From Leptospiraceae bacterium (GTDB lineage Bacteria > Spirochaetota > Leptospiria > Leptospirales > Leptospiraceae): DNA of 64,000 nt. The translations under genes and the position numbers were made by a program. Below the pieces are notes generated by a model. It saw only the letters and a list, made by a program, of their open reading frames with translations. It was not told where the DNA came from and made no database searches. Positions 8,398 through 17,976 of the stretch are shown in pieces; position 1 is the stretch's first letter, and the number at the start of each line of letters is the position of its first letter. Location: the NCBI GenBank assembly GCA_016711485.1, contig JADJSX010000008.1:124001-188000 (forward strand), in the 5' to 3' direction.

Positions 8398-11300
8398 ATG
8401 GAAATAAACTGGTTAAATTTTTCTTATCATACAGTCGGAGTTTTCACAGCTTACATAATTGTTTTTTTGTTAAGCATTTTCTTATTTACTAAGAAAGATA
8501 AAACTAAGCCAACATGGTGGTTGGCGTTTATGTTTTTAGGATATAGTTTTATGTTATTAGGGTATATAGCAGCATATTCTATATACGCACCTTGGGGGGC
8601 ATATCACCGTTTTCTGACAATGTGTGCGCTTTTTGGAAATGCAGGAATGATGGGTTTTGTTTATTATTTCCCGCGCCTCGATCGACCCAAAGAGGCTAAA
8701 ATTGTTATACCACTATCTATCTTTATAATTACACTTGCTTATTTTGAATTTGTTTTTACCGGATATGGAATGGAGAAAATTTACAATTTTAAGGCACATT
8801 TTTATACTTTTGATTATGGCGCAAAACATGCTGTTATCCTTTTGTTGACTCAAATAGTGCCTCTTTCTGTAATGATCCGAAAAACAATTCGATATTCTGA
8901 ATACGATGGATATTTTTCTAAATGGCTTACTAAACCGAGTAGTTATTTGGGTTATCCAATGTTCTTATTTTCAAAATTCATTGTTGGTTGGATAAAATTC
9001 ATAAACCCAAAAGGCAAAGATGCACATGCTTGTAAGAGTTTTACCAAAGCAATTTCTATTTTTCTTGTAATTGCAGTTGCGAATGTTTTGAATAAATCTG
9101 GATTGATTAGTTATGATAACTATGCTTTCATTTATGCAAATGTAACACTTGTATTAATCTTTTATTTTTTTATTACTTATATTAATAATTCACCAGAGCC
9201 TACCACATTTATGATTAAATTAGTTGGTGTGAGTTTGGTAACAGTTCTTTTAGTTTTGGGTTACGTGGGCAATTTGACATTATCCCTTAGTGAGGAAGAT
9301 TATGATAACCAACGACGTGCTCAAATCAACGGTTCAAAACATTCAATTATAGAAAGAAAATACGATGAACTTCCTGAAGAAATTGAATACATTATTTTAA
9401 AACCCCCAAATGCAGATGTATTTGATAATAGTTATACTGTAGAATATATTAAACGAGCGGATGAATTGACGACTGATAGTATTGATCGGGGAGCAGAAAC
9501 CTTTAAGAGAATTGCCCTCAATGAAACAGTTACCAAATTATTGAAAGAAAATAAGCGGGATATCAAAACTGATGCGCCTAAACCGGAAGATTGGGATGAA
9601 GCTTTGGCAAGGTTTAAAAAAGAAAGACAGTATCAAAATTTGATAAAAGAAAGTTCAAGAGATTTAACTCGCTTATACAGAGATGCCGGTTCGCTTTATA
9701 CACATTTTGATTTTTTTAATGAAAACGTTAGATACGAAGTTGGTTTTTCTTATTCCGAGTATAGAGAGCATACACATCGTAATGCTGTTAAACTGATTTA
9801 TATTATTATATTTACTACGCTGCTAATTATATTAATTTTTCCAAAGTTTTTTAAATCTAGTTTAGTAAAACCGTTAAATGATTTATTGAATGGTGTTAAA
9901 AAAGTAAATGATGGAAATTTGGAAATTCAAGTTCCGATAAAAGTTCAGGATGAAATAGGATACCTTGCAGGTTCTTTTAATTCTATGGTATCTTCCATCA
10001 AACAAGCCCGCAGAGAATTACAAGATTATGCAGATAATTTAGAAGAAAAAGTAAAAGAGCGCACAAAAGAAGTGCAAGAAAAAATGGAAGAAGTACAGAA
10101 ACTAAAAGTTCAACAGGATGGAGATTATTTCCTTACTTCCTTGCTTGCGAAACCACTTTTTTATAATGCAAATAAATCCAAAGTAGTTCAGACTGAGTTT
10201 ATCATTCATCAAAAAAAGAAATTTGAATTTAGAAATAAATCAGCAGATTTAGGCGGTGACATTTGTATCACTGGAAATCTTAAATTTGGAAAACCAGATA
10301 AATATAAACTTTATACCATGGCAATGAATGGAGATGCAATGGGAAAATCTATGCAGGGAGCAGGTGGATCTCTTGTAATGGGAGTTGTGATTAATGCCAT
10401 TATGTCTAGATCTGCTTCCAATAAAAAAGTGCTAGATACTACTCCTGAGCAGTGGCTAACAGACCTTTACTACGAAGTAGATGCAGTCTTTAAATCCTTT
10501 AATGGTACGATGGTAATTTCCGCAACGATTGTACTTATTGACGAAGAATCTGGAGAAATGTTCTATTTTAATGCTGAACATCCTGCAGCCATTTTATACA
10601 GAGATGCTTGCGCTAGTTTTATAGAAGAAGAGTTACTTCTTCGAAAGTTTGGGCAGGAGTCTGAATTCCAATTCAAGGTATATAAATTTCAACTTATGCC
10701 GGACGATGTTGTAATTCTCGGTTCCGATGGAAGGGATGATATCGATTTAACTCCAAATGAAGCAGTCAGAACAATTAACGAAGATGAAACTGCTATTTTA
10801 GGAATAGTCGAAGAGGCTAAGGGAAATATTCACGAGATAGAAAAAATGATTATGAATAAAGGTGCGATTACTGACGATTTGTCTTTCTTAAGAATTGAAT
10901 ACCAGCCACAAGAAGCTACTGAGAAAAACCAGTCAGGCAATGAAATTACTATTTCTGATACGATTGAAGCCCAGGAACTTGCGATTAGAGACGATGCTGA
11001 ATTACAAATTGACATCACAGAGGTTTACCAACAAAGTAAACGCCTCTATCAAGAGGGACAGGTAAATAAGGCTTTAGAAGTTTTAATGAATGCATATTCT
11101 GTAGAACAAAATAATCAAAAACTGAATAAACTTTTAGGACTTATCAGCTTTAAAGGAAAAGATTACTCTACCGCAGTCGATGTACTCAGTCGTTATTTGC
11201 AAATGGATCCGGATACAGAGGAGATGTGGTATTATCTTTCCTTATCTCAGAAGAAAATGGGTAATTACATCGCTTCCCTTGAAGCCTCTAAAAAAGTTTT

Positions 11301-11463
11301 TGAATTGCACCCTGATAATATAAATAACCTGATAAATCTTTCTGACTTACACAGATTAACGGGACATTTTTCCGAAGCAAGAGAATTTTCTGAAAAAGTA
11401 TTATCTTTAGATCCTGATAACCAGAACGCTAAGAAAATTCTTACTTTTTTAGGAAATCTGTAA
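8398..11463 (+). CDS. Multi-TM / HAMP / SpoIIE phosphatase / TPR protein, tandem paralogue
   Basis: A 1021-residue paralogue of the preceding gene with the same domain order: N-terminal multi-TM block, extracytoplasmic region (about 298-460, shorter and quite different), TM (about 465-485), HAMP (486-540), coiled coil, SpoIIE phosphatase (about 600-835) and TPR repeats (about 875-1021). From HAMP to the C-terminus the two are closely similar; the coiled-coil linker is almost identical (QDYADNLEEKVKERTKEVQE in both). Sensor halves have diverged while output halves stayed alike, which suggests different inputs feeding the same target or same TPR-bound partner. Phosphatase signatures GGDICITG, NGDAMGKSMQGAGG, GSDGRDD and DDLSFL are intact. 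Confidence 0.88.
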   Translation: MEINWLNFSYHTVGVFTAYIIVFLLSIFLFTKKDKTKPTWWLAFMFLGYSFMLLGYIAAYSIYAPWGAYHRFLTMCALFGNAGMMGFVYYFPRLDRPKEAKIVIPLSIFIITLAYFEFVFTGYGMEKIYNFKAHFYTFDYGAKHAVILLLTQIVPLSVMIRKTIRYSEYDGYFSKWLTKPSSYLGYPMFLFSKFIVGWIKFINPKGKDAHACKSFTKAISIFLVIAVANVLNKSGLISYDNYAFIYANVTLVLIFYFFITYINNSPEPTTFMIKLVGVSLVTVLLVLGYVGNLTLSLSEEDYDNQRRAQINGSKHSIIERKYDELPEEIEYIILKPPNADVFDNSYTVEYIKRADELTTDSIDRGAETFKRIALNETVTKLLKENKRDIKTDAPKPEDWDEALARFKKERQYQNLIKESSRDLTRLYRDAGSLYTHFDFFNENVRYEVGFSYSEYREHTHRNAVKLIYIIIFTTLLIILIFPKFFKSSLVKPLNDLLNGVKKVNDGNLEIQVPIKVQDEIGYLAGSFNSMVSSIKQARRELQDYADNLEEKVKERTKEVQEKMEEVQKLKVQQDGDYFLTSLLAKPLFYNANKSKVVQTEFIIHQKKKFEFRNKSADLGGDICITGNLKFGKPDKYKLYTMAMNGDAMGKSMQGAGGSLVMGVVINAIMSRSASNKKVLDTTPEQWLTDLYYEVDAVFKSFNGTMVISATIVLIDEESGEMFYFNAEHPAAILYRDACASFIEEELLLRKFGQESEFQFKVYKFQLMPDDVVILGSDGRDDIDLTPNEAVRTINEDETAILGIVEEAKGNIHEIEKMIMNKGAITDDLSFLRIEYQPQEATEKNQSGNEITISDTIEAQELAIRDDAELQIDITEVYQQSKRLYQEGQVNKALEVLMNAYSVEQNNQKLNKLLGLISFKGKDYSTAVDVLSRYLQMDPDTEEMWYYLSLSQKKMGNYIASLEASKKVFELHPDNINNLINLSDLHRLTGHFSEAREFSEKVLSLDPDNQNAKKILTFLGNL

Positions 11464-11467
11464 TCAG

Positions 11468-12202
11468 TTGTTCATCGATAAAGAGTGTGGAATCAGGCTT
11501 GAATCAGTAGATTCCACAAACACTTATTGCAAAAAAAAGGAAGTTCCTGTCGGTTATTGGGTATTAGCCGAAGAACAATTTGCTGGTCGAGGGAGGCACG
11601 GTCGTCAGTGGATTTCACAAGGTGAGGAAAAAATATTTTTTTCCGCTAAATTTTCTGTTTCCTCATTGAATTTTTCAATTTCTTTACTGTCTCTTTTTGT
11701 TGGTAGTGCTATCTTAAAATCTTTGTATAAATATTTTCCGAATTTAATAACTGATATAAAATTAAAGTGGCCTAATGATATTTACCGCTTGGATAAAAAA
11801 GTATCTGGGGTATTAATTGAGTCAGAATACATTGATTCCACTTCGGTTTTTATTACAGGAATTGGAATTAATTTTTATGGACAAGAATCTATATCGACTA
11901 GCGATTACTTGAGTGAAACCCCTCTAGGCAAAGACTTTAAATCTGACTTTATTTATTCATTGATTGAGAATATTAATGAAATCGAATTTTTAACGGGAAG
12001 TCCTGAGTTAATTGAGCAGGAGCTGATCTGGATTTTTGAAAAATCTTATTTGAAAAATAAAATAATTGAGACTATTGAAAATGGACAAAAATTCTCTGGA
12101 ATTGTCATTGGGTACGATAGAAATGGTTTCTTAATTGTTAAAAAGGGAGATGGAAATCTGGTTACAGTTATGGACACAGGACCTGATTTTAAAGTGATCT
12201 AA
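11468..12202 (+). CDS. birA: Biotin--[acetyl-CoA-carboxylase] ligase
   Basis: Attaches biotin to the carrier domain of biotin enzymes through biotinyl-AMP. At 244 residues it is a BirA catalytic core without an N-terminal DNA-binding domain (group I type), so it should not act as a repressor. Visible motifs are the N-terminal DSTN, the biotinoyl-AMP loop GRGRHGRQW (about 36-44), LKWPNDIY and KVSGVLIE, then a small C-terminal SH3-like domain. The start is TTG, four bases after the previous stop, without a strong Shine-Dalgarno; there is little room for an earlier start. The coaX start codon follows its stop directly. Confidence 0.9.
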   Translation: MFIDKECGIRLESVDSTNTYCKKKEVPVGYWVLAEEQFAGRGRHGRQWISQGEEKIFFSAKFSVSSLNFSISLLSLFVGSAILKSLYKYFPNLITDIKLKWPNDIYRLDKKVSGVLIESEYIDSTSVFITGIGINFYGQESISTSDYLSETPLGKDFKSDFIYSLIENINEIEFLTGSPELIEQELIWIFEKSYLKNKIIETIENGQKFSGIVIGYDRNGFLIVKKGDGNLVTVMDTGPDFKVI

Positions 12203-12988
12203 ATGGCAAAAGATATGTTACTTGTGATAGATGTTGGAAATACAAACACAGTATTCGGTGTATTTTCTAACGGAGAAGAAGAGCCAAAGTTTCATAAACG
12301 AACTGTAACTCGACGAGATAGAACATCAGATGAATTAGGTGTTTTTTTAAAAGGGTTTTTTAAAGAAGAAAATATTGATTCGAATAATATAAGTCATGCA
12401 ATTTATTCTAGTGTAGTGCCGGGTTTTAATCCAATAGTATCAAGAATGTTAGAGGATTGGTTTAAAGTTGATCCACTTAACGTAACGGTAAATACAAAGT
12501 TACCTTTCACTATTACATATCCTCGACCGTTTGAAATTGGAGCGGATAGACTTGTCAATGCAGCCGCAGTTGTCAAAATGTATGGCGGAAAAAATATAAT
12601 TATAGATATGGGAACAGCGACTACTTTTTGTGTGTTAAACGAAAAGTATGAATACATTGGAGGATTGATCGCTCCAGGTCTCAAAATTGCAATGGACTCA
12701 CTCATTCGAAATACGGCACAGCTTCCGCCTATCGTTTTTCAAACTCCAAAAAAAGTATTAGGAGATTCTACTATTGAATCCTTACAATCTGGATTTTATT
12801 ATGGCTGGGTTGGTCTTCTGGAAGGAATAATAAAGGAAATTAAGCGAGAATTCGGAGATGATTACAAAGTCATTGGGACAGGTGGGCTTATCACCACTAT
12901 TCATAATTCTCGAAAAGGATTACTGGATACAGTCGATCCATTGCTTACACTAAAAGGTCTAAAAATTATTTTTGAAATGAACCGGTAA
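12203..12988 (+). CDS. coaX: Type III pantothenate kinase
   Basis: Phosphorylates pantothenate, the first committed step of coenzyme A synthesis. The 261-residue protein shows the ASKHA-fold signatures of CoaX: DVGNTNTVFGVF (about 9-20), GADRLVNAAAV (about 113-123), IDMGTATTFCVL (about 133-144) and GGLIAPGLKIAMDSL (about 152-166). Full length for the family. Its ATG abuts the birA stop with no gap, the birA-coaX arrangement found in other bacteria. It converges with the transglutaminase gene, the two stop codons being separated by one base, so there is no room for a terminator between them. Confidence 0.95.
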   Translation: MAKDMLLVIDVGNTNTVFGVFSNGEEEPKFHKRTVTRRDRTSDELGVFLKGFFKEENIDSNNISHAIYSSVVPGFNPIVSRMLEDWFKVDPLNVTVNTKLPFTITYPRPFEIGADRLVNAAAVVKMYGGKNIIIDMGTATTFCVLNEKYEYIGGLIAPGLKIAMDSLIRNTAQLPPIVFQTPKKVLGDSTIESLQSGFYYGWVGLLEGIIKEIKREFGDDYKVIGTGGLITTIHNSRKGLLDTVDPLLTLKGLKIIFEMNR

Positions 12989-12989
12989 A

Positions 12990-13901
12990 TTAAGACGGCT
13001 TTTGCAAAGTAGTCTGCATGGTCGTTTCCTTATTTTCCGCACGGCGCATTTTTACATCCACTTCTAGAGATTGTCTACCTGACCCTTTAAAAGTTCCGCG
13101 AACAGGGGATACATCGTGAAAATCGCGTCCTATAGCTACACGCATATGTTTTTCAGATGAAATCATATTATTCGTAGGGTCTACTCCAAACCATGAATAG
13201 TCAGGGAAGTAAACATCTAACCAAGCATGGCTTTGTTCTGCCCCAACCATTTCAGGAATTTTAGAGTTCGGATCATAACTTTCTATATAGCCACTAACGT
13301 ATCTCGCAGCAATCCCAGCACTTCTAAGAGCGGCAATCATTGTATGTGCAAAGTCTTGGCAAACACCCATTCTCTTTTGAAGTACTTCATCTATCGGAGT
13401 ATTGATATTAGTAGAACCCGATTTATATTTGAATTCTCTGCTGAATATATTATTCAGATCCATTATAGCTTCTGCCAAATTGCGTTCGGGATCTAAAATC
13501 TTTTTTGCAAAGTTCCTGACATCTGGAGTGATCGGAACAAAAGAGGATGTATTAATAAAATCGTAAAATTCGAGTTGATAACGATCGAACCAATCCCTTG
13601 CTTCTCTTATTTTCATTCTCGTTTTTAAAGGAGCATGTGATGGGGCAAAAAGTGTTACGTCACTCTTAGAAACAATCTCTAAATGGTTATGCCTAAATGG
13701 AACTGAAAACTCATGAACTAGATTACCAAAATAATCTCTATGTGAAAATGTTGGCACATCTGGATTCAATTCTAACCAATGTGCGTTTACAGTTTGGCAA
13801 AGTGTATCTAGTGGTGAAATTTTAATTTGCGAATAAGACTCGGAAGCCTCATAATCATAAGAATATTTCGTTTTGTGAATTATCGTATAACGTTGGTTCA
13901 T
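12990..13901 (-). CDS. Transglutaminase-like cysteine peptidase-fold protein
   Basis: A 303-residue cytoplasmic protein with a bacterial transglutaminase N-terminal beta domain (about 1-90) and a transglutaminase core. The Cys-His-Asp triad is visible: Cys in RMGVCQDFAH, His in AEQSHAWLDVYF and Asp in WFGVDPTNN. Members of this family sit next to circularly permuted ATP-grasp and alpha-E genes and have been proposed to take part in making or trimming a peptide or isopeptide product (comparative-genomics proposal). Here the linkage is exact: the start overlaps the stop of the ATP-grasp/alpha-E gene by four bases. Probably it hydrolyses or transfers an amide bond rather than cross-linking proteins. 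Confidence 0.88.
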   Translation of the reverse strand: MNQRYTIIHKTKYSYDYEASESYSQIKISPLDTLCQTVNAHWLELNPDVPTFSHRDYFGNLVHEFSVPFRHNHLEIVSKSDVTLFAPSHAPLKTRMKIREARDWFDRYQLEFYDFINTSSFVPITPDVRNFAKKILDPERNLAEAIMDLNNIFSREFKYKSGSTNINTPIDEVLQKRMGVCQDFAHTMIAALRSAGIAARYVSGYIESYDPNSKIPEMVGAEQSHAWLDVYFPDYSWFGVDPTNNMISSEKHMRVAIGRDFHDVSPVRGTFKGSGRQSLEVDVKMRRAENKETTMQTTLQKPS

Positions 13902-16507
13902 TGTTTTACCGTAAAAGGGGTTTGGGTGGATATATTACTATACCTATCCATAATTTTGTTACCCAGAAGTTCAACTCCGGCTTTTAAATGGGCAGCCCAA
14001 TAACCGGGTTTAACCTCATCCTTTGAATATAAAAAGTGCTCTTGTTTTTTTATATTTTTTTGATTACTTTGCGACTTACTTAGATTATCCTTAAGGTCAA
14101 ATGAAAAAGCTCTACTAATTAGTATATCGCAAATATATTCTGGTGTTTCTTCTTCTGGTATTGAAACCAAGGAGTCATTGCCAATTGCGTTGAGAATAGT
14201 TTTAATTTTATCAAGGGAATTAACTAGTGAATTGTTAAATCCTTTATCGGTAATCATCATTTTGTAAGCAAGATATGGATCGAATATAGATTGATAATGC
14301 CATTGGTAAGCTTCATATGAATTTAGAATTTTTAAAATTACGATAATGAATGGTTGTAAATTAGGGAGATCCTTTTCGCTCTGAGTTGCCTTTACTAAGA
14401 ATTGAATTGTAGTTTTGATTACTGTAATTATATAACTACAATGTTCAATGTATCTACCAAGTTGGATAAATTGTAGAATGTCTTGTCTTGAAAAAGTATC
14501 TAAAGATGCACCATAGAATGATTGAGAATAATGTACTACTCCAACTAACCATTCGGATAGGTCATCGACACTTATATTTTTGTTTGAACTTTTTTCACTG
14601 CCAGGTAATTCAGATAAATACTCTAATAGTTTTTTCAAAGAAACCCACATGTCATTTGATAAATAATTTTGAATTTCACGAGCATTGCTCATCGCATAAT
14701 TCATATTAGACCGCATTGAATAAGGATTTTTACTATCTGCAACTGCATGTTTAAAAAAACTAACATGCCAAGGTTCTGAAGATTTAAAAAGTTTTTTTAC
14801 GGGTGAGCCTGTCAATCTAGAGAGAGTTTTAATTAGACTTGTATAAGAATGATCGTCACTTCCAAGAAGAATATCTATTTCTGATGAATAGGCAACTTGT
14901 AGTACATTGGCAGTTGTAAAACCTCGATTGATATACCGCCCTAACCAGAAAAGGCTTTCCGCAACTCGACTTAAAATTAAACTCTTAGAAGTTCGATTCG
15001 GATATAGAATTTGATTATGTCTGCGGATACCTTCACTTTTCCCCATAATCCATGTATCCTTACTGCCACCGCCCATTGCATTGCAAACCATAAGAGTTGA
15101 TTCTCCCTTTGATACGCGAGTTAATGCACAGTTACTCAGATAAAATGAATTTCCAAGGAAAGTAAAAAATCTAGTTTCAATATATCTCTCTTTAAATCCT
15201 TCTTCTGGTGTGAAAACTTTTGATTTAGAAAGAGGAGTTAATTCTTGAGCAATAAACTCAAACGGTTTTTTTAAAACTTTTTGTTTGAGTTCTTCGATTT
15301 GTGATTTGGATGACTCACAGCCAATTAAAATTCCAGAACCACCTGTACCTTGTTTCGGTTTGACTACAAATTTATCGATGTTCCTGAAAACGTGTTCAAT
15401 ATATTTTTCATCGTGTAATAAAAAACTAGGGACTGTTTTTAAAATAGGTTCTTCTGCTAAATAAAACTTTATAATTGCATCACTGTATGGGAGTAAACAT
15501 TTGGAACTAGCAACACCACTTCCAATTGCATTGGCAACCGTGACGTTGCCGTAACGCACACAAGAAAATAATCCCGGAACCCCGAGTACGCTGTCTTGAT
15601 AAAAACTAACAGGATCAATATAATAGTCTTGAATCCTTCTGTATATAACGTCTACTCTTGATAATCCGTAAACAGTTTTCATAAAAACATGGTTGTCTTT
15701 TACAATTAAGTCTTTTGGTAAAACAAGTGGTATTCCCATTTTACTGGCTAATAGTTCGTGTTCGCTATAGGCTTCATTGTAAATTCCTGGAGAAAGTAAA
15801 ACAACCATTGGGTTATTGTCTTGTTTTGGTGAACATTCTTTTAAAATACTGAGCATAACAGGAGTTGTATCCCAGATTTGTTTTATAGAAGATTTATCAA
15901 ATAAATTAGGAAATTGTTGGCGTAAAATTTGACGATTGGTCATCGCATAACTAATCCCGCTGGGAATCGTCACATTATCATCCATTATTAGAAAATTGCC
16001 TTCATAATTTCTAGCAATATCAAATGCGCCAATATGCAAATATATATCGTGAGGTACTTTTACTGCATGGCAATCTCTCAGATAGTTTGGATCACCCAGA
16101 ATTATTTCTTTCGGAAGAATTTTTTCTTTTAATATTCTTCGTTCAGAATATATATCCAATAAAAATTTATTTAATGCGAGTAATCGTTGTTTAACTCCCT
16201 TTTCTACTATTTCAAATTCGGATTCATTTATGATATGAGGGATTAAGTCTAAATACCAAGGACGTTCAATATAACTGCCTTTTCTATTTTCTCCAAAAGT
16301 TATGCCTTGTTCTTTAAGAATAAATTCAATTTTTTTATTAATTGATTTTAATCTATCGGGACTTTGTGACTCAAGCATCGGAAGTATTTCTGAATATTCC
16401 GGCCTGTATTTTGAAGAGTCTTTAGATTTGACTTCATTGAAAGATTCCTTGATTTTATGATTAAGATACAAGGAGTTTAATTGTTCTATTGTAGTTTGTA
16501 AATTCAT
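13898..16507 (-). CDS. Circularly permuted ATP-grasp / alpha-E domain fusion protein
   Basis: An 869-residue fusion. Residues about 65-500 form a circularly permuted ATP-grasp of the COG2308 type (signatures DPNYLRDCHAVK, FLIMDDNVTIPSGISYAM, VVKPKQGTGGSGILIGCE, ERYIETRFFTF, CALTRV). Residues about 510-860 form an all-helical alpha-E (DUF403) domain beginning LSRVAESLFWLGRYINR. These two are separate neighbouring genes in many bacteria. ATP-grasp enzymes of this group are predicted amide-bond ligases; with the downstream transglutaminase they may build or process a peptide tag (published prediction plus inference). Overlaps by four bases with both thiD and the transglutaminase gene. Confidence 0.9.
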   Translation of the reverse strand: MNLQTTIEQLNSLYLNHKIKESFNEVKSKDSSKYRPEYSEILPMLESQSPDRLKSINKKIEFILKEQGITFGENRKGSYIERPWYLDLIPHIINESEFEIVEKGVKQRLLALNKFLLDIYSERRILKEKILPKEIILGDPNYLRDCHAVKVPHDIYLHIGAFDIARNYEGNFLIMDDNVTIPSGISYAMTNRQILRQQFPNLFDKSSIKQIWDTTPVMLSILKECSPKQDNNPMVVLLSPGIYNEAYSEHELLASKMGIPLVLPKDLIVKDNHVFMKTVYGLSRVDVIYRRIQDYYIDPVSFYQDSVLGVPGLFSCVRYGNVTVANAIGSGVASSKCLLPYSDAIIKFYLAEEPILKTVPSFLLHDEKYIEHVFRNIDKFVVKPKQGTGGSGILIGCESSKSQIEELKQKVLKKPFEFIAQELTPLSKSKVFTPEEGFKERYIETRFFTFLGNSFYLSNCALTRVSKGESTLMVCNAMGGGSKDTWIMGKSEGIRRHNQILYPNRTSKSLILSRVAESLFWLGRYINRGFTTANVLQVAYSSEIDILLGSDDHSYTSLIKTLSRLTGSPVKKLFKSSEPWHVSFFKHAVADSKNPYSMRSNMNYAMSNAREIQNYLSNDMWVSLKKLLEYLSELPGSEKSSNKNISVDDLSEWLVGVVHYSQSFYGASLDTFSRQDILQFIQLGRYIEHCSYIITVIKTTIQFLVKATQSEKDLPNLQPFIIVILKILNSYEAYQWHYQSIFDPYLAYKMMITDKGFNNSLVNSLDKIKTILNAIGNDSLVSIPEEETPEYICDILISRAFSFDLKDNLSKSQSNQKNIKKQEHFLYSKDEVKPGYWAAHLKAGVELLGNKIMDRYSNISTQTPFTVKQ

Positions 16508-17298
16508 TTGATAGTAATTGGATTATGATTTAGTGTATTAGTTCTTCCGAGAGTATAAGATTGCGATATTGCTTCGAAAATATAATATTTAGCAAGACTT
16601 ATCGATTCTATTAAACCGAGACCTTTCGCCAAATTAGAAGTAATCGCTGCCGAATATGTGCATCCTGTTCCATGAGGGTTAAATTCTTTTACAAACTTAG
16701 AGCTAAGTGGATACATTGCCTTACCATCATAAAAATAATCTACTGCATAGTCAGAGTTTATTAAATGTCCACCTTTCAATAAAATAGGAACACCAAATGT
16801 ATCGAATATTTTTTTTACGCCGGTTTCCATTTCATTTTCTGTAGAAATTTTTTCACCAAGCAAAATAGAGGCTTCATCCAAGTTTGGGGTAATCAAAGAT
16901 GCTAAGGGAAGTAGATTGTTTTTTAGAGAGTTTATTGCGTCGTCCTGTAAAAGTTTTGCACCGCTACTAGCAACCATTACAGGGTCCACAACTAGTTTAT
17001 AATTTTTATTTTTAAGAGCTAGAGATACAATGTCTATAATTTCTTTCGAAAAAAGCATTCCTGTTTTAATAGCGGCTACTGGGAAGTATTCGACAACGGC
17101 AGAAATTTGTTTGTTTACTAAATCGGGCGGTATTTCTAAAATACCGCGGACGCCAGAAGGGTTTTGTGCAGTGATACAAGTTAGAACAGAAGTTCCAAAG
17201 ACCGAATGAGTTAAGAAAGTTTTTAAATCTGCTTGGATTCCGGCTCCGCCGCCAGAGTCAGAACCTGCTATAGTTAATGCAATTGGATAATCGTTCAT
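16504..17298 (-). CDS. thiD: Hydroxymethylpyrimidine / phosphomethylpyrimidine kinase
   Basis: Carries out two successive phosphorylations of the thiamine pyrimidine precursor. 264 residues, full length for a stand-alone ThiD. Seen: the ribokinase-fold entry ALTIAGSDSGGGAGIQADLKTF, KTGMLFS (substrate side), VVDPVMVASSGAKLL, ITPNLDEA, LLKGGH and the C-terminal anion hole and catalytic region NPHGTGCTYSAAI. No TPP riboswitch is visible upstream; the gene is inside an operon, with its start overlapping the alkyltransferase-like gene by four bases. A PLP-salvage kinase (PdxK-like) role is a less likely alternative. Confidence 0.92.
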   Translation of the reverse strand: MNDYPIALTIAGSDSGGGAGIQADLKTFLTHSVFGTSVLTCITAQNPSGVRGILEIPPDLVNKQISAVVEYFPVAAIKTGMLFSKEIIDIVSLALKNKNYKLVVDPVMVASSGAKLLQDDAINSLKNNLLPLASLITPNLDEASILLGEKISTENEMETGVKKIFDTFGVPILLKGGHLINSDYAVDYFYDGKAMYPLSSKFVKEFNPHGTGCTYSAAITSNLAKGLGLIESISLAKYYIFEAISQSYTLGRTNTLNHNPITIK

Positions 17299-17642
17299 TT
17301 TTTATGCAACCAGCCGAAATTTGTGATGTTAATTTGTCCTACAACACTAAATACAATCCCTTCTTGTTCAAGCAGTTTTCTTTGTAAGTTGGCCCTTATT
17401 GTATCTCCTTTAAAACTAATTTCTCCTTTGGCATTGATTACCCTCTGCCATGGAATTAATTGAGAATCAGTTTTATTTAAAGCATTTAAAGCATATCCTA
17501 CTGCTCTAGCTGCCCGCGGGCTGCCCACAATACTTGCAATCTCTCCATAAGTAGTCACTTTTCCTTTTGGAATTTTTTTTACTACGTCGTAGACTTTTGT
17601 ATAAAAGGAAACTTTTAGAGGAGAGGATTCTTTTTTTTTCAT
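17295..17642 (-). CDS. Alkyltransferase-like protein (MGMT family, Cys replaced by Trp)
   Basis: A 115-residue protein of the O6-alkylguanine-DNA alkyltransferase C-terminal domain. The helix-turn-helix and arginine-finger part is clear (KVTTYGEIASIVGSPRAARAVG, about 28-49). The active-site motif PCHRV is changed to P64-W65-Q66-R67-V68, so the alkyl-accepting cysteine is missing. That is the hallmark of alkyltransferase-like (ATL) proteins, which bind O6-alkylguanine and hand it to nucleotide excision repair instead of reversing it. It heads the operon atl-thiD-ATPgrasp/alphaE-transglutaminase; start ATG, stop overlapping thiD by four bases. Confidence 0.88.
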   Translation of the reverse strand: MKKKESSPLKVSFYTKVYDVVKKIPKGKVTTYGEIASIVGSPRAARAVGYALNALNKTDSQLIPWQRVINAKGEISFKGDTIRANLQRKLLEQEGIVFSVVGQINITNFGWLHKK

Positions 17643-17795
17643 TCGTTTAAATCTTGCAAGTAATAAACCAATTGGTTTTTCAAAGTAATTTTTATTTTAG
17701 TTTGAGTAGAAATTTTTCCAAATTAGCGAGAGCATATATATGCCCTTACTTAAAAAAGTCAATCTGAAAAAACAATCAATTCAAAAATATCTATC

Positions 17796-17976
17796 ATTAA
17801 CTTACCTTCGGCCAAGCTAGACCGCAAGCTACCGACACGCTTACGCTATTCGATAAACTTCCACCCGCTTTCTCCCAACTGCAGTACGAGATATATTAAT
17901 TGATTAGCATTTTCTAATATTCTTAATTTAAGTTCAAATTCCATAAATTATTTTGTTTGCGTAACATCAGTCATTA
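17796..17976 (+). repeat. Dispersed intergenic repeat, copy A
   Basis: Shares its right half with copy C: the stretch around CTAATATTCTTAA (near 17917-17929) and the terminal TTTGCGTAACATCAGT (near 17955-17970). The left end AACTTACCTT corresponds to AACTCACCTT in copies C and D. The middle is diverged. Confidence 0.6.
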
